From Lujinxingiaceae bacterium (GTDB taxonomy: Bacteria; Myxococcota_A; Bradymonadia; Bradymonadales; Bradymonadaceae), in assembly GCA_013697635.1 (NCBI GenBank), contig JACCWM010000172.1, positions 1 through 39,781 on the forward strand: a stretch of 39,781 nucleotides of DNA, written 5' to 3'. Every line of letters begins with the position of its first letter. The stretch's first letter is position 1. A model generated the notes under the pieces. The model ran no database searches. It had not been told where the DNA came from and saw nothing but the letters and a program-made list of their open reading frames with translations. Of this stretch, positions 29,171-38,325 are shown in pieces. Position numbers and translations under genes: made by a program.

Positions 29171-29325
29171 TTGACGAAAAAACAGGTTGGAGCACCTGGT
29201 TTTCTAATTGGGCCGGCGATCGGGTGGGTTGGGACGCTTCGTTTCTTAATCGGGTCGAAGAACAAGTGGGTTGGGACACCTTGTTTTTTGATTGGATCGA
29301 AAGACAAGTGGGTTGGAGCACCTTC
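29171..29325. repeat. 42-bp tandem minisatellite
   Basis: Units start at 29185, 29227, 29269 and 29311, exactly 42 bp apart, each opening GGTTGG; a partial unit precedes the first and the last is cut short. Units 2 and 3 are closest. Read on the plus strand the unit encodes a 14-residue repeat like WVGTPCFLIGSKDK, and on the minus strand one like GVPTHLFFDPIKKQ. There are no unique spacers, so this is not a CRISPR array. Confidence 0.9.
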
Positions 29326-29377
29326 GTGAGTGTTCAATGTTAAATGGATGATCAGGCCCCGACGGGTCCCTTGAGAC

Positions 29378-30268
29378 CTACTGACAGATATCGTTGGTGT
29401 CGATAAACCAGCGCGTGCCGTTGACCATGACTTTGCCATCGACACGCGCAATCGTTAGCTGTCCCTGGGTGCCGTCTTCGTTTTGAAGGACGATGGCGCT
29501 GCCGGCTTCGCCACCGGTTGCTGCCCAGCGGCCGACGTTGCCGTCGCGGCTGGCCATGCTCAAAGTGCCGTTGACGCTGTTGGAGTAGGCGCCGCCGTGG
29601 AAGGTTCGCTTGAATCTGCCGTCGCTGCAAAAGTAAAACTGCTCTTTGTCGGAGGAGCCGTTCTTGTTGTTGAAGCGCACGAGCTGTTTGCCCTTGAGCT
29701 GGTCGTGCCAGAAGCCCGAGCTCTTGAGCGGCTGTAGTTTCGTGATCTTGAGCGACTGCTCGACTTGTGCCGTCACCTGGCCGACGTGTGCGGCGCCGGC
29801 CTCGGTATGAAGCGCCATGATGATCACGCTGACGCCGTGCTCACCGACGATCGCAAACGCCTTGGCCGAGAGTTCCTGCGGCGAACCGGTGACTTGGAAG
29901 GTGCCCGAGACTTTGTTGCCCTTGACCAAGGGAGCAGCCGTTGGCTCCATGAACACACCTTCGGAAACCTGGGAGGGCTGGCTCAAGTGGCCCTGAACCT
30001 CGGCCATGGTCATCTTGTCGACGGCGATGAAGAGCTGCACCTCGATGCCCTCTTTGGCCATCATGAAGACCGATTGTTGGGGCGGCAAGACGCCTTCCCA
30101 GCCGTCGGGGATCACGAAGGAGACGCCGAGCGTGGGCACCTCGATTGCGGTCTTACCGGGATAGATCTTGCCCGCCTCGGGTTCGACGGCGAATGCCATG
30201 CTCGCTGCATTCAACATGACAACACAGACGATTAGAGCTCGAAGCAGTTGGTGTTTCCATCTAGTCAT
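29378..30268 (-). CDS. Exported protein of unknown function
   Basis: A 296-residue protein from the chosen start, with a signal peptide (WKHQLLRALIVCVVMLNAAS, cleavage after MAFA). A first domain (about 30-180) contains ISVPTLGVSF-like strands (VPTLGVSFVIPDGWEGVLPP) and resembles a small stress-tolerance or PsbP-like beta sandwich in pattern only. The second (about 190-296) has FYFCSDGRFKRTFHGG, GTLSMASRDGNVGRW and a C-terminal CQ, with a likely disulfide between its two Cys; it is lipocalin-like in pattern. No name can be given. ATG at 30268 has GGTGA nearby; ATG at 30280 and TTG at 30295 are in-frame alternatives. Confidence 0.8.
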   Translation of the reverse strand: MTRWKHQLLRALIVCVVMLNAASMAFAVEPEAGKIYPGKTAIEVPTLGVSFVIPDGWEGVLPPQQSVFMMAKEGIEVQLFIAVDKMTMAEVQGHLSQPSQVSEGVFMEPTAAPLVKGNKVSGTFQVTGSPQELSAKAFAIVGEHGVSVIIMALHTEAGAAHVGQVTAQVEQSLKITKLQPLKSSGFWHDQLKGKQLVRFNNKNGSSDKEQFYFCSDGRFKRTFHGGAYSNSVNGTLSMASRDGNVGRWAATGGEAGSAIVLQNEDGTQGQLTIARVDGKVMVNGTRWFIDTNDICQ

Positions 30269-30403
30269 TTCAATCACCATGATTGTCGTTTCCAATCCAT
30301 TTGTGGGGAGATGTCCAGGAGTTTGACCAAGTGGTGATGAGGCTAGCGCAATTAAAAGCGAGCATCAAGAGAGGGGTGATATTCAGGATCACAAGCATCG
30401 GTG

Positions 30404-30430
30404 CGCCACGTTCGCCACGTTCGCCACGTT
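30404..30430. repeat. Three tandem copies of a 9-bp unit
   Basis: CGCCACGTT is repeated three times without gaps just downstream of the GMC oxidoreductase gene. It may be replication slippage. Confidence 0.7.
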
Positions 30431-30459
30431 CGTCGTAGGTGAAGCGGTTCGAGGCGGCG

Positions 30460-31806
30460 CTAGCCGACGAGCTCGCGGAGCCTACGGAGATCTTCGGGTT
30501 TGGTGGTGGCTGTGGTCAGGTGCAGGGCGAGGCGTTTGGCCAGGGCGATGATGGTGATGACGGTGGGGCGAGCGAGGGCTTCGGGGAAGACGCTGGCGTC
30601 GCAGACGTAGAGGTCGGCGACGGAGGTCTCGAGGTCGGTGGTGACCATCTCGCTGATGCGTACGGTGGCCGAGGGGTGGGTGCCGCGAAGGGGGGTGGTG
30701 AGAAAGCTGGTGGGGTCGCAGCCGGCGCGTTGGAGGATGTCGCGGGCGATCTGCTCGGCGCTGGAGAGGCGTGCGCGGTCGCGGGTGGTCAGGCCCTTGC
30801 TGATGCCGCTTTTGTCGATCGAGCCGCTGATGTCGTCTTTGAGCTTGATCATGATGCCATAGGTGCGGCCCCAGTTGCGCCAGCTCAGCGGATAGGTGGG
30901 GCCCTTGGTGGCCATGATCAGTGGGTACATCAACCAGGGGTCGATGAGGGTGGAGTAGAGCACGCCCAGATCGTCGTCGGCATAGCTCCAGGTCATGGGG
31001 GGATCGGCGCCGATGCCCTTGGTGGGGGCGACGCCGTAGACCATGGCGGTGGTGTCCATGGCCATGCCCTGGCCGGCGGCGTCGAGGCCGCTGGCCTGCA
31101 GGATGTGGGTGGTGCCGATGCCGCCGGCGGCGAGGATCACGGTGTTGGCGGTGATCTCGAAGGGCTTGTTGCCGATGTGGCCGCTGACGCCGGTGGCGCG
31201 GTTTTGGACGATGTCGACGCGGTCGACGCGGGCGCGGGTCCAGAGCTCGCAGCCGTCGACGACGGCGGCGTCGACGTACTGGGCGGCGTTCCACTTGGCG
31301 CCGCAGCGACAGCCCAGCATGCAGGTTGCGCTGCAATCAAAGCTCTTGGCGAGGGCGGGCTGCATGAACTTGTCCTGGGCCTGCCAGTCCATGCCCAGCT
31401 CGGCGCCGGCGTGGGCGATGCGTGTGGAGGCCTCGCCGCGAAGGTGGGCGGGCAAAGGGGCGATCTTGAGTTCGTCGTAGGTTGCGCGGGCGTGGGCATC
31501 GAGATCGATGCCGTGTTTTTGCTTCCAAAATGGCAAGGGCATCGCCGCGCAGCCGCAGTACATGCCGGTGGCGCCGCCGAGCATGAGCGGGCGCACGATG
31601 TTGAGCCCTTCGCGCGAGAAGAGCAGGGCGTAGCGGTCGGCATAGAGCAGCGCGCCCGGATAGGTGGCGTAGAGCGGATGGCCGCGCCAGTCGCGGCCGC
31701 GCTCGAGCAGCAGGACCTGCTTGCCGGCTCGCGCGAGTTCGCGCACCAGGGTTGCGCCGCCAGGACCGGAGCCTACGACCACGTAATCGACCGTCTTTCG
31801 TATCAT
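30460..31806 (-). CDS. GMC-family FAD oxidoreductase
   Basis: A 448-residue flavoenzyme of the glucose-methanol-choline group that would oxidise an alcohol or sterol-like substrate; the substrate is not evident. The FAD dinucleotide fold VVVGSGPGG (9-17) opens the protein, with LLLERG at the end of the second strand. LGGATGMYCG and the Cys cluster C158-x3-C162-x3-C166-x-C168 followed by GAKWNAA are typical of the cholesterol-oxidase-like branch. The C-terminus has GTHPSATVRI, LYVCDASVFPEALARPTVITI, the usual GMC ending. No signal peptide. ATG at 31806 fits the family; ATG at 31821 or a longer frame to 31866 remain possible, as no start has a strong ribosome site. Confidence 0.93.
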   Translation of the reverse strand: MIRKTVDYVVVGSGPGGATLVRELARAGKQVLLLERGRDWRGHPLYATYPGALLYADRYALLFSREGLNIVRPLMLGGATGMYCGCAAMPLPFWKQKHGIDLDAHARATYDELKIAPLPAHLRGEASTRIAHAGAELGMDWQAQDKFMQPALAKSFDCSATCMLGCRCGAKWNAAQYVDAAVVDGCELWTRARVDRVDIVQNRATGVSGHIGNKPFEITANTVILAAGGIGTTHILQASGLDAAGQGMAMDTTAMVYGVAPTKGIGADPPMTWSYADDDLGVLYSTLIDPWLMYPLIMATKGPTYPLSWRNWGRTYGIMIKLKDDISGSIDKSGISKGLTTRDRARLSSAEQIARDILQRAGCDPTSFLTTPLRGTHPSATVRISEMVTTDLETSVADLYVCDASVFPEALARPTVITIIALAKRLALHLTTATTKPEDLRRLRELVG

Positions 31807-31907
31807 GGAGCCACTCGTCATAAGGGGATGTTCAGCAAAACACGCGGGCCGCCCAGATTTGCCCACAGATAATCACGGGTGCAAGCCCAGTCCAGCGCTT
31901 TGTCGGG

Positions 31908-32861
31908 CTATTCGACGGCGCGGCGCAGCGGCGCGAAGAAGCTCCACACAAGCTCGCGGCTGTCGAGATCGTTGCTGGCCGGGCCAATTCGGCGTTGGAG
32001 TCTGTACTGCGGGCCACCGGGCCAAGTGTGGCCGCCGCCCTCGACGGTGACCAGCACGACGGGGGCCTGTGCACAGGCCTGGTCGTAGGTATCGACATGG
32101 GTGAGGAGCGCGTCATCGGGATCGCGGTCGTGGGTTGCGCGCGTGGTCTGGTTGAGGCAGCCGTTGTGCTCGCGCCAAAAGGCGGTTGATGCGCGCGTGG
32201 AGGTGACGCGGCCGCGCTTTTTGAGCACGGTGCCGCCGTCAAAGGGCATGATTGGATCGGCCGTGCCATTGATGAACATCATCGGTGCCGGTGCGCTGGG
32301 CTTGCAGCGCGCGGCCAGCGGCTCGGGCATCTGAGCGATGAGCGTGGCGAAGCCGGCAAAGGTCGCGGTCTGCTCGCAGGCCAGGCGCTGGGTCATCATG
32401 CCGCCGTTGGAGAAACCCAAGACGTAGACGCGCGAGCGATCGATGGCCAGCTTGCTGGCGGCGTCTTCGACCACCGCGAGCAGGTAGCCGACATCGTCGA
32501 TCGTGATGTCCTGAAACTCGGCGTCGTCTCGCCCGTCGTTCCAAAGATGGTTGATCGCCTCGGGATAGGCCACGACAAAACCCTCGCGGGCAGCGAGGGC
32601 GTTGAGACCGAAGGCGCGTTGGGTCTTGGCGGCGTTGCCGTTGCCGCCGTGCAGCACGAGCACCAGCGGCGCGCGACCCGCGATGCCTTCGGGGGCGGCA
32701 AGCAGGTAGCTGCGCTCGATCGCGTCGTGGGTGAGCGTGACCGTCATGGTCTGGGCGCCGGTCTTGGTCGTCGCGCAGCTGGCGCTGCTCAGCAAAACGG
32801 TGAGCAAGGCAGCAGTGAGCCGATGATTGTCAGAAAAATCTGGCATGAAATCGGCTCTCAT
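31908..32861 (-). CDS. LpqC-type esterase/polyhydroxybutyrate depolymerase-like lipoprotein
   Basis: A 317-residue alpha/beta hydrolase with a lipoprotein signal ([12 protein letters not shown]29), so it should sit on the periplasmic side of a membrane. It has an HGG oxyanion segment (71-73), nucleophile S151 in GFSNGG, acid D202 in [10 protein letters not shown] and H278 in GGGHTWPGG, the arrangement of PHB depolymerases and feruloyl-esterase-like LpqC proteins. Actual substrate unknown. Its ATG at 32861 overlaps the TGA of the dUTPase gene (ATGA), which suggests coupling; an alternative ATG at 32846 also keeps the signal. Confidence 0.92.
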   Translation of the reverse strand: MRADFMPDFSDNHRLTAALLTVLLSSASCATTKTGAQTMTVTLTHDAIERSYLLAAPEGIAGRAPLVLVLHGGNGNAAKTQRAFGLNALAAREGFVVAYPEAINHLWNDGRDDAEFQDITIDDVGYLLAVVEDAASKLAIDRSRVYVLGFSNGGMMTQRLACEQTATFAGFATLIAQMPEPLAARCKPSAPAPMMFINGTADPIMPFDGGTVLKKRGRVTSTRASTAFWREHNGCLNQTTRATHDRDPDDALLTHVDTYDQACAQAPVVLVTVEGGGHTWPGGPQYRLQRRIGPASNDLDSRELVWSFFAPLRRAVE

Positions 32862-33313
32862 CGTCCGGTGTGGCCAAAGCCGTTTTCACCGCGATCGGTC
32901 TCGTCGAGCGACTCGCGCTCCTCCCAGATCACGTGGGCATGGCGGGCAATCACGAGCTGTGCGATGCGGTCGCCACGCTGCAAGGTAAACGGCGCCTCCC
33001 CGAGGTGGACGAGCAAGACCTTGATCTCGCCGCGGTAGTCGGCGTCGATCGTGCCGGGAGAATTGAGCACGGTGATGCCGTGGGCAAAGGCCAGTCCGCT
33101 GCGCGGGCGCACCTGGGCGTCGTAGCCCGGCGGCAGCGCGATTTGCAGGCCTGTGGGCACGAGGATGCGCGTGCCGGGCGCCAGCACGATCGGCACATCC
33201 TGAGGGATCGCCGCGCGCAGATCCATGCCCGCACTTTGCGCGGTGGCGTGCGATGGCAGCTCGAGCCCTTGGGCGTGGGGCAAGCACTTCAGAGCGATCT
33301 TGAGAGTTTCCAT
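32858..33313 (-). CDS. dut: Deoxyuridine 5'-triphosphate nucleotidohydrolase (dUTPase)
   Basis: A 151-residue trimeric-type dUTPase that converts dUTP to dUMP, keeping uracil out of DNA and feeding thymidylate synthesis. All five motifs are present: AGMDLRA (28-34), RPRSGLA (69-75), [11 protein letters not shown] (87-97), [10 protein letters not shown] (113-122) and [10 protein letters not shown] (141-150). The start is ATG at 33313; a GTG one codon upstream is equally possible. It overlaps the esterase gene downstream by four bases. Confidence 0.98.
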   Translation of the reverse strand: METLKIALKCLPHAQGLELPSHATAQSAGMDLRAAIPQDVPIVLAPGTRILVPTGLQIALPPGYDAQVRPRSGLAFAHGITVLNSPGTIDADYRGEIKVLLVHLGEAPFTLQRGDRIAQLVIARHAHVIWEERESLDETDRGENGFGHTGR

Positions 33314-33519
33314 CACGATTACACCTTGTGGTCGGCGGGTTTGTCCGGTCCTGATACGGTGCGGGCATCCTTTCAGGCTCGCGCCGTGATTTCAAGTGCC
33401 TGAGTCACTTGCCGACGCTATTGGTCCAAAACCTGGCCTTCGGCTTGCGCTTGCGCGCCTCAGGGGCCATGAATTACACTGCGGCCACTTTCACCTTCTC
33501 TTGATGATGAGATGCCCCA

Positions 33520-35628
33520 ATGACCACTGAACTTGCGATTCCCGCGATTCGTTACCCGGCCGTCTTTTGCACCAGCCATATCGTCGGCGTCGTCGTGCAC
33601 GCGCGCGGGGCCGTGGTGACCCGGCGCGTCGAGGTCGTGGCCGGGGTCGCCACGGGCGATGTCGAGTGCATCGTGCCCCAGATTACGCCGGGCGCCGATC
33701 CGGGCAGCGCACGGGTGATCTTGCCGTCGGGCGCGCGGCGTCTGGTGAGTCTGCGCTCGTCGTTGCACGTACCGGAGCAGACGGGGGCGCGTGGCGCGAG
33801 TGTCGAGCGTGTGCGCCTGCTGGCGGCCGCGCTCAAGCGTTGCGAGGACGAGCACGGGGAGGCGCGCGCACGCGAGGAGGCGCTGGCGAGCTGGCAGGCC
33901 GAACCCAAAGGCAAAAAGGCCCTCGAGCTGCTCGGGCCGGCAGCGCGCGCGCGTGCGGCGCTCGACATCACCGCCGTGGTGCAGGCACGGTTGAACCAGC
34001 TCGTGGCGCGGCGCTTCGAGCTCGAAGAGCGGATGCGCGAGCTGCGCCAGCAAATCGAGGCGGCTCAGCTCGACGACCAGCAAAGCTCCGATGAGCAGCG
34101 CATGGGCGAGGGCCATCCCAGCTTGCAGTTCATCGTGCGCTTTGGTGGTGAGGGCGAGCTCGAGCACTTCGAGCTGAGCTACGTGGTCGAGGCGGCGCAG
34201 TGGTGGCCGCTGTACAGCCTGCACTTGAGCGAGGGTGGCGCGCGTGCCGAGGTGGCGATCGAGGCGCTCGTCGCCCAGTGCAGCGGCGAGGATTGGAGCG
34301 AGGTGGCGATCGCCTTGTCGACGGCCACCCTGGCCTATGACGCACGGCTGCCAAAGCTAGCGTCGATGCGCCTTGGTCGCGCCCAAGGCGTGCGCAGCAA
34401 GGGATACCGTGAAGCGCCGGCAGGGCTGGACAAACTCTTTGTCAATTACGACAGTGCGCTCGAGGCGCTCGATCCCTACCACCGCAGCCGCACGCTGGGC
34501 GCAGACTATTCGTCGCAAGGCCCCCCTCCAACGTCGGCGCAAATGAAGCGGTCCGCGCCGAGGCCGTCGGCGGCGCCGATGCCCGAGCTGGCGAGCTTTG
34601 AACTCGAGGACGGCGCATTTGATGAGATGGAGAGCGCAGGGAGTGCGATGGAGCACGTCTCGCGCTCAGCGATGGCGCCGTCAGCGAGCTTCGGGGCTCC
34701 GCCTTCACCGGCCAAACGACGCAGCATGGCCGCCGCCGCTCCAGGCAGCGGCGGCGGCGCTTGGCAGTCGCGCTCTGAGCCAGAAGTGCCAGGCGCGATC
34801 GAGCCGGCCGACGCCTGGCTCGACTTCGACTCGCTCGTCTTGGGCGGCGTGCAAAGCGCCAACCGCGGCCGGCTGCGCGTGCGAGCAGGCGCAGCCGCTG
34901 CGGTGGCGGGTGATATCTGGTTGAGCGAAGCGCAGGCGCAGGCCTCGCGCCAGAGGCTCGACGAGGCCCTGGCGTCGAGCGGCTCGTTTGACTATCGCTA
35001 TGAGACCGATGCGCGCGTCGATGTGCCCTCCGATGCGCGCGCGCATCGCATTCAAGTCACGCGCGCCGAGGCCAAAAGCGCGCTGTTCTGGCGCGCGGTT
35101 CCCCGTCAAGATGCCGCCGTCTACCGCGAGGCGCGGCTGACCAATCCGTTCTCCTCGCCGCTCTTGACCAGCCAGATGAGCGTCTATGTCGATGGGCGTT
35201 TTCTGGCCGAGACGCGCCTGGAGAAGGTCGACGCGGGCGCCCAGATTCGGGTTGGACTGGGCGTGGATGAGCGCATCCGGGTGGTGCGAAACGCGCGCAT
35301 GAAAGAGGAGTCCTCCGGGCTTTTGGGTGGCAAGCGCGCGCTGGTGCACGAGGTCGACATGGAGTTTCGATCGAGCCTGGGCTTTTTGGCCGAGGTCGAG
35401 GTGATTGACCGCATTCCGGTGACCGACGACGCCAACGTTCAAGTGGAGATGATCGAGGGTCAGCCGGCGTCTGCGCCCTACGATCAAAAAGAATACGACG
35501 CGCCCGTGCGGGGCGGCAGGCGCTGGAAGCTCGTGCTCAAGCCGGGCGCGACATCGACGATTCGCTATGGTTACCGCATCGTCTTGCGTGCCAAGGACGA
35601 GCTTTGGGGAGGAAATCGCCGTGAGTGA
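33520..35628 (+). CDS. DUF4139 (mucoidy inhibitor MuiA-like) protein, first copy
   Basis: A 702-residue protein without signal peptide. Residues 1-90 are a DUF4140-like beta domain (VVVHARGAVVTRRVEV), then a coiled coil of about 100 residues (ELEERMRELRQQIEAAQL). From about 205 begins DUF4139, marked by LSYVVEAAQWWPLYSLHL and SGEDWSEVAIALSTATL. A low-complexity Ala/Pro/Ser insert of roughly 120 residues splits it (about 310-430). It resumes with FWRAVPRQDAAVYREARLTN, VDGRFLAETRLEKVDAGAQI and ends with VLKPGATSTIRYGYRI. Function of the family is poorly known. It overlaps the next gene by eight bases. Confidence 0.9.
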   Translation: MTTELAIPAIRYPAVFCTSHIVGVVVHARGAVVTRRVEVVAGVATGDVECIVPQITPGADPGSARVILPSGARRLVSLRSSLHVPEQTGARGASVERVRLLAAALKRCEDEHGEARAREEALASWQAEPKGKKALELLGPAARARAALDITAVVQARLNQLVARRFELEERMRELRQQIEAAQLDDQQSSDEQRMGEGHPSLQFIVRFGGEGELEHFELSYVVEAAQWWPLYSLHLSEGGARAEVAIEALVAQCSGEDWSEVAIALSTATLAYDARLPKLASMRLGRAQGVRSKGYREAPAGLDKLFVNYDSALEALDPYHRSRTLGADYSSQGPPPTSAQMKRSAPRPSAAPMPELASFELEDGAFDEMESAGSAMEHVSRSAMAPSASFGAPPSPAKRRSMAAAAPGSGGGAWQSRSEPEVPGAIEPADAWLDFDSLVLGGVQSANRGRLRVRAGAAAAVAGDIWLSEAQAQASRQRLDEALASSGSFDYRYETDARVDVPSDARAHRIQVTRAEAKSALFWRAVPRQDAAVYREARLTNPFSSPLLTSQMSVYVDGRFLAETRLEKVDAGAQIRVGLGVDERIRVVRNARMKEESSGLLGGKRALVHEVDMEFRSSLGFLAEVEVIDRIPVTDDANVQVEMIEGQPASAPYDQKEYDAPVRGGRRWKLVLKPGATSTIRYGYRIVLRAKDELWGGNRRE

Positions 35629-37192
35629 GAAGACGGGAGTCGAAGTTTCGAGCCGTGCGCAGGCGGTGACCTTCTATGAGGACCGCGCTCAGGTCGTGCG
35701 CAGCGCGCGCGTTGAACTCGGGCTGGGCAGCCACAACGTCGTGATCGAGGGCGTCACCGTGCTCGTCGACGATCCCAGCCTGGGCGTTCGCGCGCGTTTG
35801 GTTGGAGCGCCCGGAGCCGAGGCGGTGGCGGTTTCGGCGGCGCGCGTTCGGCGCATGGTGCGTATGGTCAACGAGATGAGTTCTGGCGAGGTCGATGCGA
35901 TCGAGCTGCGCGAGCGCGAGTGCGAGGGGCAGGTGCGCCGGGCAAAGATGGCGCTCAAGATGGTCAAGCTCGAGCGCGCGCGGCTTCGACAGCTCGAGAA
36001 GCGACTGCTCAAGGAGGCGCGCTACGTTCCGAGCGCCGAGGCGTCCAAGCCGGCCGACTGGGACGATGCCTTCGCCCAGCTCGAGGCCGCGATCGCTAAA
36101 ACCTACGAGAGCGCGGACGCAGCCAGAGAGGCCATCGGCGAGGCCACGCGCGCCCATGAGCGCGCCCAGCTCCTGCTCGATCAGGCGCGCGCCCGACATC
36201 CCGAATACCTGGCCTTGATCGAAGTGCAGCTCGAGGTGACGACGGGCGGCACCGTCGAGCTCGAGCTGGACTATTTTACGCCGTGCGCGCTGTGGCGGCC
36301 GTCGCATCTGGCTCGCCTGGTGCGCGAGCCCATGGCGAGGCTCGAGATTGGGACGCTGGCCACCGTCTGGCAGGCCACGGGCGAGCAGTGGGAGGGTGTG
36401 ACGTGCCGCTTCTCGACGGCGCGTGTGGGCAAGGCGGCCGAGCCGCCGCGCCTTGACGACGACGTGATCTCGGCTCGCGCCAAGAGCGACGAGGAGCGGC
36501 GCGTGGTCAACGTCGAGGCGCGCGATTTGACGATTGGCTCGACGTACGTGGGTGGTGCGCGCGCGGTCGATGAGATGCCTGGCGTCGACGATGGTGGCGA
36601 GCCGCTTTGCTTCGAGGCCTCGGGGCCGGTGACGATTCCAAGCAACGGAGAGCCGTTTCGCGTGGAAATCTCGGTCACCGAGCTTGCCTGCGAGGTCGAG
36701 CGCGTGGCCTTTGCCGAGCTCAGCGGCGTGCCCCACCTGCGCGCTCGGGCGACCTGGAAGGGTGAGCATGCGCTGCTGGCGGGCCCGGTCGCGCTGATGC
36801 GTGAGGGCGAGTTCGCCGGGCGATCGAGCATCGAGTTCGTCGGTGTCGGCGAGGCCTTTGAGATAGGCTTTGGCGTCGAGAGCGCGCTTCGGGTATCGCG
36901 CCGGGTTGACGACAAACACGAGACGACCAAGATTACGGGCAAGAATCTACTCACGCGTACGGTCAATTTGTTCGTGAGCAACTTGAGCGGCGAGCCCAAG
37001 CAGCTCGAACTCCTTGAGCGCATCCCGGTCAGCGAGATCGACGATGTCGTGATCAACGTGCTCGATGATGGCTACCGCCCCGACACCGACGGTTTTGTGC
37101 ACATCAAGCTCAAGCTCGCCGCCCGCGAGACTCTGACGCGCACGTTTCGCTACCGCGTGGAGTATGCGAGCAACGTCAACTTGCGCCTGTGA
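35621..37192 (+). CDS. DUF4139 (MuiA-like) protein, second copy
   Basis: A 523-residue paralogue of the preceding protein without the low-complexity insert. A beta domain (AVTFYEDRAQVVRSARVEL) is followed by a coiled coil (about 75-195) and DUF4139 with LDYFTPCALWRPSHLARL and GEQWEGVTCRFSTARVG, ending LAARETLTRTFRYRVEY. The start is GTG at 35621 with a strong GGAGGA seven bases upstream, inside the end of the previous gene; the longer frame to 35567 is rejected. Its own stop overlaps the next start by four bases, so the three genes are translationally linked. Possibly the two copies form a heteromer (inference). Confidence 0.9.
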   Translation: MSEKTGVEVSSRAQAVTFYEDRAQVVRSARVELGLGSHNVVIEGVTVLVDDPSLGVRARLVGAPGAEAVAVSAARVRRMVRMVNEMSSGEVDAIELRERECEGQVRRAKMALKMVKLERARLRQLEKRLLKEARYVPSAEASKPADWDDAFAQLEAAIAKTYESADAAREAIGEATRAHERAQLLLDQARARHPEYLALIEVQLEVTTGGTVELELDYFTPCALWRPSHLARLVREPMARLEIGTLATVWQATGEQWEGVTCRFSTARVGKAAEPPRLDDDVISARAKSDEERRVVNVEARDLTIGSTYVGGARAVDEMPGVDDGGEPLCFEASGPVTIPSNGEPFRVEISVTELACEVERVAFAELSGVPHLRARATWKGEHALLAGPVALMREGEFAGRSSIEFVGVGEAFEIGFGVESALRVSRRVDDKHETTKITGKNLLTRTVNLFVSNLSGEPKQLELLERIPVSEIDDVVINVLDDGYRPDTDGFVHIKLKLAARETLTRTFRYRVEYASNVNLRL

Positions 37193-37824
37193 GCGAGGCC
37201 GTGCTCGAGTTTTCTACGCGCATCTTGTACGAGCATGACGGCGTGATCGCCTGGGACAAGCCGGCTGGCCTTGCGGCGACGGGGCGCACGCTCGAGGACC
37301 CCGACTGCGCGCAGTATCTGGCGATGCAACACTATCGGCGTATGATCTGGGCCGTGCACCAGCTCGACGCCGAGACCTCCGGCGTGCTGGTCTTCGTGCG
37401 CAAAAAGAGCCTGGTGCCGATCTGGCAACAGCGCCTGGGCGCCTCCAAGACCGCCAAGCGCTACCTGGCGATCGTGCACGGCCGCCTCGATCACAGACAA
37501 CGCGTGATCAAAGAGCCTGTCGGTGGAAAGGCCGCGCGAAGTGACTTTCGCGTGCTCTCGGAGAGCGCGCAGGCCTCGCTCCTGGAGGTGCGCATTCATA
37601 CCGGGCGCACCCATCAGATTCGCATTCATCTCGAGCATCTGGGGCTGACGCTCTTTGGCGAGAAGCGCTACGGCGCGGCTCCCTGCGAGGAGCATCCGCG
37701 CCACGCGCTGCACGCGGCCTCGATCGAGTTTGGCGACGGCGAAGAGCCGCAAAAACTCGAGGCGCCGCTGGCCGAGGACATGGTCGAGCTGGCCGCGCGG
37801 CTGGGTTTGTCGCTGCAGCCCTGA
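37189..37824 (+). CDS. RluA-family pseudouridine synthase
   Basis: A 211-residue enzyme that would convert a uridine of rRNA or tRNA to pseudouridine; the target is not predictable. The catalytic block reads HQLDAETSGVLVF with D60; the usual arginine before LD is replaced by glutamine. GRTHQIRIHLEHLGLTLFGEKRYG is the other family signature. It is short and lacks an S4 domain. GTG start at 37189 overlaps the upstream TGA (GTGA), so it is part of the DUF4139 operon. Confidence 0.93.
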   Translation: MSEAVLEFSTRILYEHDGVIAWDKPAGLAATGRTLEDPDCAQYLAMQHYRRMIWAVHQLDAETSGVLVFVRKKSLVPIWQQRLGASKTAKRYLAIVHGRLDHRQRVIKEPVGGKAARSDFRVLSESAQASLLEVRIHTGRTHQIRIHLEHLGLTLFGEKRYGAAPCEEHPRHALHAASIEFGDGEEPQKLEAPLAEDMVELAARLGLSLQP

Positions 37825-37827
37825 TGC

Positions 37828-38325
37828 TCAGTCGCGCACGACGTAGCTTGCCAGGGCCTGCTCGATGACGCTCTGGGACTCCTCGAAGTGCTCGCGGCGG
37901 CCGCCGGCATCGATCACGTGGATGTTGTCCTCGGTGACAAAGAGGGTGACCCAGTACCAGTAGGTCGTGCCGCGCTGGTCACGGCCAAACTTGAGGCGCG
38001 TGCCGCTGTGGCCGTTGGCCGATTGCACCGGCTCCTCGGAGAGCAGGGCGTAGCCGCCCAGTGTGCGCATGCGCTGGCGCGTGGCGTCGACCCAGAACAC
38101 CTCGTTGGCCCGGGGCACATCGTCGTACTTGCCCTGCGAGATCACGCGTACGCCGAGCACGACGCCGCGAACCGTGAGCGCGCGGTAGTCGTAGGCCTTG
38201 TCCTGGGGGCCGACCTCGGCCATCTCGTCAGGCGTTGTGATCTTGAAGCTCGCGCAACCCGAGAAGAGCAGCGTGCAAAAGAGCAGGGCCATGGCCCAAA
38301 GCGAGGTGTGTTTGAAGGTTTTCAT
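37828..38325 (-). CDS. Small lipoprotein of unknown function
   Basis: A 165-residue protein with a clear lipoprotein signal (ALLFCTLLFSGC, C24), followed by YRALTVRGVVLGVRV, VFWVDATRQRMRTLGGYALL and a beta-rich body containing YWYWVTLFVTEDNIHVIDAG. This resembles no family I can name. Its ATG overlaps the TGA of the DUF4349 lipoprotein gene (38322-38325), so the pair is likely made together and may interact. It is convergent with the pseudouridine synthase gene (3 bp between stops). Confidence 0.88.
   Translation of the reverse strand: MKTFKHTSLWAMALLFCTLLFSGCASFKITTPDEMAEVGPQDKAYDYRALTVRGVVLGVRVISQGKYDDVPRANEVFWVDATRQRMRTLGGYALLSEEPVQSANGHSGTRLKFGRDQRGTTYWYWVTLFVTEDNIHVIDAGGRREHFEESQSVIEQALASYVVRD

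Larger units (their letters stand above)
28993..29377. other. 385-bp intergenic region with two repeat types
   Basis: The region lies between convergent genes. It holds copy B of the 56-bp dispersed repeat and a 42-bp minisatellite, both listed separately. Open frames cross the array on both strands because 42 is a multiple of three, but none has a ribosome site or a known product. No hairpin plus T-run terminator was found. Confidence 0.6.

Noticed and set aside
29171-29325. Possible CRISPR array
   Set aside because: The units are contiguous with no unique spacers and there are no cas genes in the window.
30439-31872. 477-codon open frame on the plus strand across the GMC oxidoreductase
   Set aside because: Gly/Ala/Val-rich shadow of a gene with complete GMC motifs on the other strand.
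35537-36919. 460-codon minus-strand open frame across the second DUF4139 gene
   Set aside because: Antisense shadow; the plus-strand gene has a strong ribosome site and paralogue support.
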